Below, piece after piece: positions 34,301 to 46,128 of a stretch of DNA of 64,000 nt. The stretch spans positions 12,612,041 through 12,676,040 of the forward strand of contig NC_083606.1 in assembly GCF_029168945.1 (NCBI RefSeq), given 5' to 3'. The notes beneath the pieces were generated by a model. The model was not told the DNA's origin. It ran no database searches and worked only from the letters and a program-made list of their open reading frames with translations. The translations under genes and the position numbers were made by a program. Within the stretch, counting starts at the first letter, position 1. Every line of letters begins with the position of its first letter. This stretch comes from Cannabis sativa. Lineage: Eukaryota > Streptophyta > Magnoliopsida > Rosales > Cannabaceae.

Positions 34301-35932
34301 TAAATCCCTAGCTCTCAACACAGAAATAACCGGGATCCGAGACCCCTGAACCGATCCAACATAAACAAATGGATCTTCACCTTCCGGCTGAAAAGTCACC
34401 ATTTTACGCCTACAATCTATACTGGCCGAATACTTGGATAAGAAATCCATTCCCAGTATAATATCAAACTCAGTTAGTTTCAATTCTATGAGATCAGTAC
34501 TCAATTCCCTATCTTCGATCCTAATCGGCATAGACCTAATGCGCCTATTAGAGATAACCAATTCCCCACTAGGCATTAGGGTTCCGAACCCTCTTTCTAA
34601 AATTTCACAAGGCCTACCCAAAAGATCAATCACTCTTGTAGCCACATATGAACGTGTAGCTCCCGAGTCAAATAATACTGTAAATAACAAGTTGTTGACG
34701 GGAAGGCGACTGTCTATGAAGGGCCGGCTGCGGCGTCGGCTTGGGTAATGGCAAATACACGAGCGAGCCGGTTTCACCTCGGCTTTTGGCTCCTCTTTCT
34801 TTGCACGGGGGCAATCTTTCTTGAAATGCCCCACCATGCCACACGGGAAGCATGTCTTAGGTTACACTCTCCCGGATGATGTTTCTTGCATCTTGGACAC
34901 TCAGGATAAGAATAACCCTGGCGTCCCCCTCTGCCTTGGTTCCCACGGAACCGCTTGCTTTGCCCCGAGCCACCAGAAGCTGGAACAACTTTTCTTTTCT
35001 GCTCGGTGGTGGAGTCACCACCATCCCTACCATAAACAGGAGTAGGAATAGTGGGGGTTCCACCAACACTCGGAGTCACCCGGGCCTCCTGAAGGAACTT
35101 CACCGCACCCTCGGCTCTCAAAGCCTTTTCAACCATCTCCGCATAAGTGGTTGCCTCAGTAGTAGTAATAACCAGATCATGTCTAATTTTTGCACTCAAA
35201 CCCGCCAAGTATTTTTCCTTTTTACTGAAGTCGGTTGGCACAATTCCCGCTGCCAACTTGGCCAACCGGTCAAACTTCGTCGTATATTCGATAGTGACAT
35301 TCCCTCAGTTTGAACCAACTCGGTGAACTCTTTCCGCTTCGCCTTTGCGGATCGCTTCATTGTAATACTTGGAGTTAAACAACTCCTTGAATTCTTCCCA
35401 GGTCATCAGCGTGACGTCTCGAGTGAGGGTTATTAACTCCCACCACACGAGAGCGTCTTCTGGCTTGGAAAGTGGCACAGGTTACCCGGTCATTTCCAAC
35501 CACTCCCATAAAATTGAGGATGCGTTCTATTACCGAAAGCCACTGCTCGGCCTTCATCACATCAGGGCCTCCCAGAAACACTGGAGGTGCCTGTTTTCGA
35601 AATCTTTCGTACAACGGTTCCATACGGTTGCCAACAACAGGTTGTTCTGCTGGCACCGCGGGAACTGCAACAGCCTGAACCACTTGAGGAGGCACGGCAG
35701 GAGGACCCTGCTGCCTCAACCTTTGGATCTCTTCATCTTGCTGGCGGATTCTATCTTGCATCTCCGCAAATCTTTGCTCCCAATCAGGAGGAGCTTGAGG
35801 TGGATTTACAGGGCGACCACCCTGAGCTCTGCCACGGCCACGGCCGCGACCACGAGGATTTTGAGGATTCCTCAGACCGCCTCCGGTCTCAACCATGCCA
35901 CCCTGACTTCTTGTATTTCGCGGGGCGTCCAT
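31303..35932 (-). pseudogene. Ty3 array unit 1: gag-pol, several frame breaks
   Basis: On the minus strand gag opens at 35932 (MDAPRNTRSQGG). It has a Gln/Arg/Pro-rich start and the ANRMEPLYERFRKQAPPVF-like core, and is broken near 35460 and 35280. Cys/His clusters follow (CPRCKKHHPGEC; the second knuckle's first Cys side is damaged near 34850). The long frame 34837-32453 holds protease ([11 protein letters not shown] ~34670), RT with FIDDILVYS (catalytic Asp pair at plus-strand 33653-33661), RNase H ([13 protein letters not shown]) and the integrase zinc region, ending in a shift near 32460. Integrase core ([17 protein letters not shown]) and a degenerate chromodomain (EATWELES) follow in three pieces. 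Most breaks coincide with CAG/CTG sites that read normally in unit 2. The purine tract beside LTR A is altered (AATCTGGGATAATTG). Confidence 0.88.
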
Positions 35933-36037
35933 TTAATAGGACTTAGCCTGCGAATCCATAAGCCAGGCAGGTTAGACAGCGATCAAACATACAAATATAA
36001 TGTGGTAATAATTGATGAAGATAAAATAAATGAAGCT

Positions 36038-38118
36038 TGTAACGCCCTAATGCTAAGGCACGCTACAGTGCTTTTTCAATAATTGTGCAATCTTTGCTAA
36101 TCAAAGAAATTTCTCGAAAAACGTGTCAAATTAAAACTTTTGCATTAAACATTAAACTTTGTAATTTAATGAAATATTTACAAGTGCCGGGATCCCGATT
36201 TTTAAAACTTTACAAACTTTACTTTTTAAACATACATTCCAAAATATACAGATTTACAGGTCGCACAGCGACTTTCAAAATACAACTCCCAGATGTCCCG
36301 AGACCGAACACTCCAGGTCGCGCTGCTTGACATGTACAATCTCACCCGAGCTCAGGTTCACTCCTGTTCAGCTTTCGCCTTTCCTTTACCTACACATGGA
36401 AGCGAGCGCGTGAGTCAACAGACTCAGTAAGAAATGCATATAACATATCATATAATTTCCGACCTGTAAATAGGCGCCCATACACCTATTTACAGAGCTT
36501 GACAGATGAGTATGAACGTTCTAACTGGGACACGACCATGTACCATGTACCACATACACTCATAATACCTTCGTTTTAGTGTAGGTAAGGTATGACCGCA
36601 CCCTGAGTACTATCTAGTGTTGTACCACAGACACCTTGTACCTTCCCGTACAAGTGCTGGTAACACTATGATGTACTTCCAAACATCACACACCTTACCA
36701 ATGCACTCCGTACCACAAGCGCGTACGAGTGTTGGTAGTGTATGAATCACAATAAATAAGCATGTATACATATTAACACATACATACATTCAGATAATCA
36801 CATCATACATTATACACGAGTTCTTACTGTTTTCCGAATTCAAGTGTGCTAGCCAGGCACAGAACGGAATTTCTGTGCTAGATGGATGCCCTAATCACAT
36901 TTTGAAACCGGGTAAGTCACATGATTAAAACCCTAATCCCGGGAAACCCAAAACCAAAACCCTAGGTTCTGCAATACTCTAAAGGGGTTATTCTAACTCT
37001 GGAAATGGGAAAACACCCAACCGAGGTACTGAAATGGACAAAAATTGAGAAAACGAAGTGTTCGGGAATCCTGCCAAAACCGGCAAACCGGTTTTTGGGG
37101 CATGGCAAACCGATTTGCGGTTTGCACCGTAATCCCAAAACACTTCCTTCTTTGCTCAATTTTCCACCAAATGATACCAAACTTTCCAGAGCTCCTAAAC
37201 AATGCATACACAATAAATCCCAGCCAGTATTTCACAGAAATTCACAATAAATAACAACTTGCCATTAAAGCTTAAAGCTTGAACTCAAAGCTTAGAATTG
37301 CTCAAAACCAACAACCAATCTCTAAACCAGCTACCATGAACTAGAATCAAGCTAAACAAACCCTAAAATTCGAACTAAGCAAACCTTAAACCCTAACAGC
37401 CCCTATAACCCAAATTCACCATTTCAACCTAACTTCAAAAGCTTGAAAAACAATAACCAATAGGCTAGGGCTTTACCTCACTTGCAATAGATTGAAACCT
37501 TGCTGAAAAATCCAAAGAAATCTCAGCCCTTCCCCTTGCTCTTGCTGCCTTCGAAGAGAGCGAGAGAGAAGAAAAAGCTTCTCAACCAATTTTGCTTATT
37601 TTCTAATTCCTTTTATTTCTTTGACTTTCCTAACTTAGAAAAGGGTTTAATTAACTCTTTGCTGCCAAAAAAAAATGGCTAGGTGTCAACTAAAGGGACA
37701 GCCACCTATTCCCCTTAAATAAATGTCCAAATTGCCCTTTAACTCAAACTTAGGGTATTCACCAAAACTAGGGGTAAAATGGTCAAATTCCATAACCCCG
37801 CTCAATCCCGATAATTTATTTTCTCAAAAATATTTCCCACTATGAAATAAGGTTCTAAACTTACCCATGTGATCAATCTAGCCATCCATCGCATTTTCCG
37901 TTGTCGCCAAACAAAAATTACAAAAATAACATATTGCACATACAAGTTAGATAATACCCCTAGAGTTTAATAAAATCTCCGAAATTGAGAAATTATAACT
38001 CTAATATTTATTTCTAAATATTGGGGTCCATAAATAAATTAATTCACAAATAATAATAAAATAATAAAAATTAGTGCTAATTGCCTTTACTAATCCATAT
38101 ACTAGAGCGGTCATTACA
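36038..38118 (-). repeat. Ty3 LTR B (2,081 bp), middle of the array
   Basis: Same ends as LTR A. It is immediately preceded on its left by the 54-bp copied copia flank. Differences from A and C cluster near 36400-36430, 36715-36725, 36815-36860 and 37108-37128, each at a CAG or CTG of the other copies. Confidence 0.92.
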
Positions 38119-38119
38119 A

Positions 38120-41100
38120 TTATCCCCCCGTTAATAGGATTTCGTCCCCGAAATCTAACCTGAATAGCTCTGGATGCTGAGTTCTCATATCCGACTCCAA
38201 CTCCCAGGTGGCTTCTTCCACCTTACTATTCCTCCAGAGCACCTTAACCAGTGCAATAGTCTTGTTCCGAAGAACTTTTTCTTTTCTATCCAAAATCTGA
38301 ACAGGTTGCTCTTCATAAGATAAATCTGGTTGAAGTTCAAGGGCTTCATAACTCAAGACATGAGTCGGGTCTGATACGTATTTCCTTAACATAGAAATGT
38401 GAAATACGTCATGAACAGCCGATAATGCTGGTGGTAAGGCTAGCCGATACGCTACCTGCCCGACCTTCTCAAGTATCTGAAATGGCCCAATGAACCTAGG
38501 GCTTAACTTACCCTTCTTCCCGAAGCGTCTAATACCCTTTATTGGTGAAACCCGCAGGAAAACATGTTCTCCTGCCTGAAATGTAACATCTCTACGCTTC
38601 GGATCAGCATAACTTTTACTTTGCTTTGAGAAGCAAGCATCCGAGCCTTGATCTTATCAATAGCTTCACTGGTCCTCTGCACTAACTCAGGACCCAGGTA
38701 CTTCCTTTCTCCTGTCTCGTCCCAATGAATAGGAGAACGACATTTTCTACCATATAACATCTCATAGGGAGCCATCCCTATTGTACTTTGGTAGCTGTTG
38801 TTGTAGGAGAATTCAATTAAAGGCAAGTACTTACTCCATGAACCCTCAAAGTCCATGACACAGGCTCGCAATAGGTCTTCTAAAATCTGGATAGTTCTTT
38901 ACGTGACCATCGATCCGAGGGTGAAAAGGCTGTACTAAACTTTAACTTGGTACCCATAGCCTTCTGGAGACTCACCCAAAACTTCGATGTGAACTTTGGA
39001 TCCCTGTCTGACACAATAGATTTAGGAGCTCCATGGAGACGAACTATCTCCTTCACATACAATTCAGCATATTGATCCACTGAATATGTAATTTTCACAG
39101 GTAGAAAGTGAGCTGACTTTGTGAATCTGTCCACGATGACCCAAACAGAATCATACATTCCTGTAGTTCTAGGCAAACCAGTTACGAATTCCATTGTGAT
39201 GTCCTCCCACTTCCATTCTGGAAGGACTAAAGGCTGTAATAACCCTGCCGGCCTCTGATGTTCAGCCTTAATCTGCTGGCAGGTTAAACACTTGGACACA
39301 TAGTCCACCACATCTCTTTTCATCCCATACCACCAGAAGTAGGGTTTCAAATCCTGATACATCTTGGTGGTTCCCGGATGCAACGAATAAGGTGTGGTGT
39401 GAGCTTCATCAAGTATCTCTTTCTTAAGCTCATCCACACTAGGAACACAAACTCGAGCTTTATATAGCAACATTCCACTGCTCGAGACTGTAAAACCTTT
39501 AGGCCGACCCGCTATCACTTCATCTCGAACTTTAACTAGCTCAGGATCTTCCAGTTGTGCCTTTCTGATTCTCTCCAACAGATCAGATTGGAGTGTTAAA
39601 TTATGTAATTTCCCGACCACGAACTCAATTCCTGCACTAACCATTTCCGAGGCTAGTTGAGGAGCTATCATAACCGTAGTACACACTTGACCGGGACCTT
39701 TTCTGCTTAGAGCATCGGCCACGACATTGGCTTTCCCGGGGTGATACAGTATTTCACAATCGTAGTCCTTAACTAACTCCAACCACCTTCTCTGCCTCAT
39801 ATTCAGATCTTTTTGGGTGAAAAAGTATTTAAGACTTTTATGATCAGTATAAATTTCACACTTTTCACCGTAAAGATAATGTCGCCATATCTTCAAAGCA
39901 AAAACCACAGCAGCGAGCTCTAAATCATGAGTTGGATAACGCTGCTCATAATCCTTCGATTGACGAGAGGCATAGGCTATGACTCGTCGGCTTGCATCGA
40001 ACACATCCCGGACACGTCCGGATGCATCACAATATACAACAAATTTCTCTTGATCTGATGGCAAAGCTAACACCGGAGCTGTTATCAAACGTTGCTTCAA
40101 CTCCTGAAAGCTTGATTCACACTTATCTGACCACACAAATCTCTGATTTTTCTTAGTCAATTCGGTTAAGGGCATAGAAAGTTTAGAAAATCCTTCGACG
40201 AAACGTCGATAATACCCTGCTAACCCGAGAAAACTTCGAATTTCTGTCACAGACTTAGGCCTCGGCCAATTCTTCACTGATTCCACCTTGTTTGGATCAA
40301 CCATAATTCCATTCTTTCCCACAATATGACCCAGAAAGGATACCTCGGACAACCAGAATTCACACTTTTTGAACTTGGCATACAGCTTGTGATCCCTAAG
40401 TCGCTGTAACACCATTCGAAGATGATGCTCGTGCTCCTCCTCTGACCGAGAGTATACAAGAATGTCATCGATAAACACTATAACGCAGTTATCGAGGAAA
40501 TCCTTGAACACTCTATTCATAAGATCCATAAAGGCCGCAGGAGCATTAGTCAATCCGAATGACATTACCAGAAACTCATAGTGCCCATATCTGGTTCTAA
40601 AAGCAGTCTTCGGTATGTCCTCCTCTCGAATTCTAAGTTGATGATAACCCGACTGTAAATCAATCTTTGAAAACACAGTCTTTCCCTGAAGCTGATCGAA
40701 CAAATCGTCGATTCTGGGCAACGGGTATTTATTCTTAATCGTCAACTTGTTAAGTTCCCGATAATCAATACACATTCTGAGGGAACCATCTTTCTTTTTC
40801 ACAAAGAGAACCGGAGCTCCCCAGGGCGATACACTGGGTCGAATAAACCCAATGTCCAACATCCCCTGAAGTTGCAACTTAAGCTCCTTGAGTTCTGCTG
40901 GAGCCATCCTATATGGAGCTTTAGAAACAGGTTCGACTCCAGGTGCCAAATCAATAACAAAATCAATCTCTCGTTGTGGCGGCAATCCCGGCAACTCCTC
41001 GGGAAACACATCAAGAAAATCTTTCACTACCCGAACTACCTCAGGCCCAAATGTTTCAGGTCTGCTGGAGTCAAATACTACCGCTAGAAATCCTACACAA

Positions 41101-42751
41101 CCATTGCATAGTAAATCCCTAGCTCTCAACACAGAAATAACCGGGATCCGAGACCCCTGAACCGATCCAACATAAACAAATGGATCTTCACCTTCCTACC
41201 GAAAGGTCACCATTTTACGCCTACAATCTATACTGGCCGAATACTTGGATAAGAAATCCATTCCCAGTATAATATCAAACTCAGTTAGTTTCAATTCTAT
41301 GAGATCAGTACTCAATTCCCTATCTTCGATCCTAATCGGCATAGACCTAATGCGCCTATTAGAGATAACCAATTCCCCACTAGGCATTAGGGTTCCGAAC
41401 CCTCTTTCTAAAATTTCACAAGGCCTACCCAAAAGATCAATCACTCTTGTAGCCACATATGAACGTGTAGCTCCCGAGTCAAATAATACTGTAAATAACA
41501 AGTTGTTGACGGGAAGCTGACCTGTCACAACAGAAGGACTGGCTGCAGCGTCAGCTTGGGTAATGGCAAATACACGAGCAGGAACCGGTTTCACCTCAGC
41601 TTTTGGCTCCTCTTTCTTTGCCTGGGGGCAATCTTTCTTGAAATGCCCCACCATGCCACACAGGAAGCATGTCTTCCGGTTACACTCTCCCGGATGATGT
41701 TTCTTGCATCTTGGACACTCAGGATAAGAATAACCCTGGCGTCCCCCTCTGCCTTGGTTCCCACGGAACCGCTTGCTTTGCCCCGAGCCACCAGAAGCTG
41801 GAACAACTTTTCTTTTCTGCTCGGTGGTGGAGTCACCACCATCCCTACCATAAACAGGAGTAGGAATAGTGGGGGTTCCACCAACACTCGGAGTCACCCG
41901 GGCCTCCTGAAGGAACTTCACCGCACCCTCGGCTCTCAAAGCCTTTTCAACCATCTCCGCATAAGTGGTTGCCTCAGTAGTAGTAATAACCAGATCATGT
42001 CTAATTTTTGCACTCAAACCCGCCAAGTATTTTTCCTTTTTACTGAAGTCGGTTGGCACAATTCCCGCTGCCAACTTGGCCAACCGGTCAAACTTCGTCG
42101 TATATTCAGTAACCGACATTCCCTCAGTTTGAACCAACTCGGTGAACTCTTTCCGCTTCGCACTGCGGACTGCTTCATTGTAATACTTGGAGTTAAACAA
42201 CTCCTTGAATTCTTCCCAGGTCATCAGCGTGACGTCTCGAGTGAGGGTTATTAACTCCCACCACACGAGAGCGTCTTCCTGGCTTGGAAAGTGGCACAGG
42301 TTACCCGGTCATTTCCAACCACTCCCATAAAATTGAGGATGCGTTCTATTACCGAAAGCCACTGCTCGGCCTTCATCACATCAGGGCCTCCCAGAAACAC
42401 TGGAGGTGCCTGTTTTCGAAATCTTTCGTACAACGGTTCCATACGGTTGCCAACAACAGGTTGTTCTGCTGGCACCGCGGGAACTGCAACAGCCTGAACC
42501 ACTTGAGGAGGCACGGCAGGAGGACCCTGCTGCCTCAACCTTTGGATCTCTTCATCTTGCTGGCGGATTCTATCTTGCATCTCCGCAAATCTTTGCTCCC
42601 AATCAGGAGGAGCTTGAGGTGGATTTACAGGGCGACCACCCTGAGCTCTGCCACGGCCACGGCCGCGACCACGAGGATTTTGAGGATTCCTCAGACCGCC
42701 TCCGGTCTCAACCATGCCACCCTGACTTCTTGTATTTCGCGGGGCGTCCAT
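38120..42751 (-). pseudogene. Ty3 array unit 2: gag-pol, few frame breaks
   Basis: This is the same gene as unit 1, better preserved. Gag opens at 42751 and is shifted near 42270. The frame 42266-41196 covers the rest of gag, the knuckle [14 protein letters not shown] and the protease DSG motif (~41485), then shifts near 41200. A 750-codon frame (41132-38880) carries RT with FIDDILVYS (~40460-40475), RNase H, and integrase with intact zinc and first core blocks. It is altered near 39957-40022 and broken near 38910. Integrase C-terminus and chromodomain-like end (LRKYVSDPTHVLSYE, EATWELESDMR) follow to the TAA at 38120. In family members gag and pol form one frame, so about three small shifts separate this copy from that state. 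Confidence 0.9.
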
Positions 42752-42856
42752 TTAATAGGACTTAGCCTGCGAATCCATAAGCCAGGCAGGTTAGACAGCG
42801 ATCAAACATACAAATATAATGTGGTAATAATTGATGAAGATAAAATAAATGAAGCT

Positions 42857-44932
42857 TGTAACGCCCTAATGCTAAGGCACGCTACAGTGCTTTTTCAATA
42901 ATTGTGCAATCTTTGCTAATCAAAGAAATTTCTCGAAAAACGTGTCAAATTAAAACTTTTGCATTAAACATTAAACTTTGTAATTTAATGAAATATTTAC
43001 AAGTGCCGGGATCCCGATTTTTAAAACTTTACAAACTTTACTTTTTAAACATACATTCCAAAATATACAGATTTACGTCGCACGACGACTTTCAAAATAC
43101 AACTCCCAGATGTCCCGAGACCGAACACTCCAGGTCGCGCTGCTTGACATGTACAATCTCACCCGAGCTCAGGTTCACTCCTGTTCAGCTTTCGCCTTTC
43201 CTTTACCTACACATGGAAGCAGAAACTGTGAGTCAACGTACTCGCAAGAAATGCATATAACATATCATATAATTTCCGACTGTAAATAGGCGCCCATACA
43301 CCTATTTACGAGCTTGACAGATGAGTATGAACGTTCTAAGCCGGGACACGACCATGTACCATGTACCACATACACTCATAATACCTTCGTTTTAGTGTAG
43401 GTAAGGTATGACCGCACCCTGAGTACTATCTAGTGTTGTACCACAGACACCTTGTACCTTCCCGTACAAGTGCTGGTAACACTATGATGTACTTCCAAAC
43501 ATCACACACCTTACCAATGCACTCCGTACCACAACTGTACGAGTGTTGGTAGTGTATGAATCACAATAAATAAGCATGTATACATATTAACACATACATA
43601 CATTCAGATAATCACATCATACATTATACACAGTTCTTACCTGTTTTCCGAATTCAAGTGTGCTAGCCGACCTGAACGGAATTTCTGTGCTAGATGGATG
43701 CCCTAATCACATTTTGAAACCGGGTAAGTCACATGATTAAAACCCTAATCCCGGGAAACCCAAAACCAAAACCCTAGGTTCTGCAATACTCTAAAGGGGT
43801 TATTCTAACTCTGGAAATGGGAAAACACCCAACCGAGGTACTGAAATGGACAAAAATTGAGAAAACGAAGTGTTCGGGAATCCTGCCAAAACCGGCAAAC
43901 CGGTTTTTGGGGCATGGCAAACCGATTTGCCGGTTTGCACCAGTAATCCCAAAACACTTCCTTCTTTGCTCAATTTTCCACCAAATGATACCAAACTTTC
44001 CAGAGCTCCTAAACAATGCATACACAATAAATCCCAGCCAGTATTTCACAGAAATTCACAATAAATAACAACTTGCCATTAAAGCTTAAAGCTTGAACTC
44101 AAAGCTTAGAATTGCTCAAAACCAACAACCAATCTCTAAACCAGCTACCATGAACTAGAATCAAGCTAAACAAACCCTAAAATTCGAACTAAGCAAACCT
44201 TAAACCCTAACAGCCCCTATAACCCAAATTCACCATTTCAACCTAACTTCAAAAGCTTGAAAAACAATAACCAATAGGCTAGGGCTTTACCTCACTTGCA
44301 ATAGATTGAAACCTTGCTGAAAAATCCAAAGAAATCTCAGCCCTTCCCCTTGCTCTTGCTGCCTTCGAAGAGAGAGAGAGAGAAGAAAAAACTTCTCAAC
44401 CAATTTTGCTTATTTTCTAATTCCTTTTATTTCTTTGACTTTCCTAACTTAGAAAAGGGTTTAATTAACTCTTTGCTGCCAAAAAAAAATGGCTAGGTGT
44501 CAACTAAAGGGACAGCCACCTATTCCCCTTAAATAAATGTCCAAATTGCCCTTTAACTCAAACTTAGGGTATTCACCAAAACTAGGGGTAAAATGGTCAA
44601 ATTCCATAACCCCGTTCAATCCCGATAATTTATTTTCTCAAAAATATTTCCCACTATGAAATAAGGTTCTAAACTTACCCATGTGATCAATCTAGCCATC
44701 CATCGCATTTTCCGTTGTCGCCAAACAAAAATTACAAAAATAACATATTGCACATACAAGTTAGATAATACCCCTAGAGTTTAATAAAATCTCCGAAATT
44801 GAGAAATTATAACTCTAATATTTATTTCTAAATATTGGGGTCCATAAATAAATTAATTCACAAATAATAATAAAATAATAAAAATTAGTGCTAATTGCCT
44901 TTACTAATCCATATACTAGAGCGGTCATTACA
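42857..44932 (-). repeat. Ty3 LTR C (2,076 bp), right end of the array
   Basis: It is preceded by the copied copia flank and followed by the AAGCT duplication and the copia interior. In context it therefore looks like a solo LTR at the original insertion site. Confidence 0.92.
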
Positions 44933-44937
44933 AAGCT

Positions 44938-45261
44938 CAATCTCATAATTTGCAATGGTGATTTCGAAAATAAAGAATACTTTATTAATAATAAAATAAA
45001 AAATGTATTGCAACAATATGAGAAAAACAGGGATAAATATCCCTAAGTAAAATTTGAAATCCAAATTGTTTTTAAACTAAAACAATTAATTCAAAAATAA
45101 ATTGAAGAGCTTCATCTTCATCTGGACGATTTCACCCTTGGTCCAGCTTGCTAATCCAACTCGTCTGAGTTCAAGTAGCTTGGCCTATACGAAGAAGAAA
45201 ACAAATAAACAAAGTTAGTCCAGAATCATAAATCCAATTGGATAATAATTCACTAAAACTC
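44938..45261 (-). other. Copia interior after gag; no open frame
   Basis: This is AT-rich sequence continuing from the gag stop on the minus strand to the Ty3 insertion point. Protease would be expected here, but its DSG motif was not found. Confidence 0.5.
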
Positions 45262-46128
45262 TTAAAGTTTATAAATGGAAATACCTTGTTTCTTTCCAAG
45301 AAGTTTAGGACACTGGAGTTTCCAATGACCTTTCTCATTGCAGTAGAAACACTTTCCTTTAAGTGTAGCATCACCAGAAGGAGCAGCCTTTTTATTCTTC
45401 ATGGCTTTAGTTCGCTTCTTGGTGTTGTTCCACTTCCTCTTCGATTTGGGCTTTGAAGCAGAGGCAACATTTGCTTCAGGTTTCATCGTCCCATTACCAT
45501 TCCCAGGATTATGAGGTTTACTCCCTTTCTTCTTGGGTCCTCCAATCAAATTTTCATAAGTTTGAAGGTCATTGACTAATTCATGAAAGTCAATTTCCTT
45601 CTTATTCATGACATAATTTGATGTGTATGGTAGAAATGCTGGAGTCAGGCTATTCAAGATAAGACTTACTTGAGTAGCACTGTCCATTTCAGCACCATGA
45701 TCCTGGGCTTCTTGGAAATAACTTGACATGAGGAGAACATGGCCACGCACGTTTTGATGAGGTTCCATCCGTGCATTAATGTACTTCTTAGTCGTGTCAA
45801 AGCGTGACTGAAGTGATGCCTTACCGAATAGCTCATTTAACTTCGTCATAACTTCAGCAGCCTTCTCAGTTTTAGAAAACCGAGTTTTGAGGGTGTCAAC
45901 CATGCTAGAAAGCATAAAGTATAGAGCTTTGTCATTTGCTTTCTGCCAACGCTCATACTTTTCTTTCACAGCTTTGGATGCATTATCCCCAGGCACTTCA
46001 GGTGACGGCTCAGTTAAAACAAACAAGGCACTTTCTCCTATGAGAGCAATGTTAATGTTCTCATTCCACTTATTAAAGTTAGATCCATTCAGCTTGTTTT
46101 CAGTCAACAGTGATAACATGGGATTCAT
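45262..46128 (-). CDS. Ty1/copia gag (UBN2-type, CCHC knuckle), open frame
   Basis: The product would be the capsid-nucleocapsid protein of the 35-kb nested copia element. The frame can extend to 46194, but the ATG at 46128 (MNPMLSLLTENKLNGSNF) matches the usual copia gag start, giving 288 residues. The UBN2_2-like core is seen in FNKWNENINIAL, ALYFMLSSM, LFGKASLQSRFDTTKKY and MSSYFQEAQ. A Lys/Asn-rich linker follows (KPKSKRKWNN), then the knuckle CFYCNEKGHWKLQC, fitting CX2CX4HX4C. The frame is uninterrupted, the only complete gene of this element, but protease is absent downstream. It stops in TAA (45262-45264). Confidence 0.85.
   Translation of the reverse strand: MNPMLSLLTENKLNGSNFNKWNENINIALIGESALFVLTEPSPEVPGDNASKAVKEKYERWQKANDKALYFMLSSMVDTLKTRFSKTEKAAEVMTKLNELFGKASLQSRFDTTKKYINARMEPHQNVRGHVLLMSSYFQEAQDHGAEMDSATQVSLILNSLTPAFLPYTSNYVMNKKEIDFHELVNDLQTYENLIGGPKKKGSKPHNPGNGNGTMKPEANVASASKPKSKRKWNNTKKRTKAMKNKKAAPSGDATLKGKCFYCNEKGHWKLQCPKLLGKKQGISIYKL

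Larger units (their letters stand above)
29175..44937 (-). mobile_element. Tandem Ty3/gypsy array (LTR-internal-LTR-internal-LTR) in copia
   Basis: Three LTRs (A 29229-31302, B 36038-38118, C 42857-44932) enclose two internal regions. The outermost bases are AAGCT at 29224-29228 and 44933-44937, so a single integration event underlies the array. Each LTR is also preceded by the same 53-54 bp of copia DNA (CAAACATACAAATATAATG to AATGAAGCT; from 29175, 35984 and 42803). The repeat unit is therefore 6,809/6,819 bp of flank + LTR + internal region, and the third unit ends after its LTR. Neither internal region has the PBS or leader: both pass from about 50 bp upstream of the gag start straight into the copied flank. 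Confidence 0.88.

Noticed and set aside
29229..44932. Three independent Ty3 insertions next to each other
   Set aside because: Only one target duplication (AAGCT) exists, at the outermost ends, and the copied copia flank before each LTR is identical. One insertion plus tandem duplication explains it.
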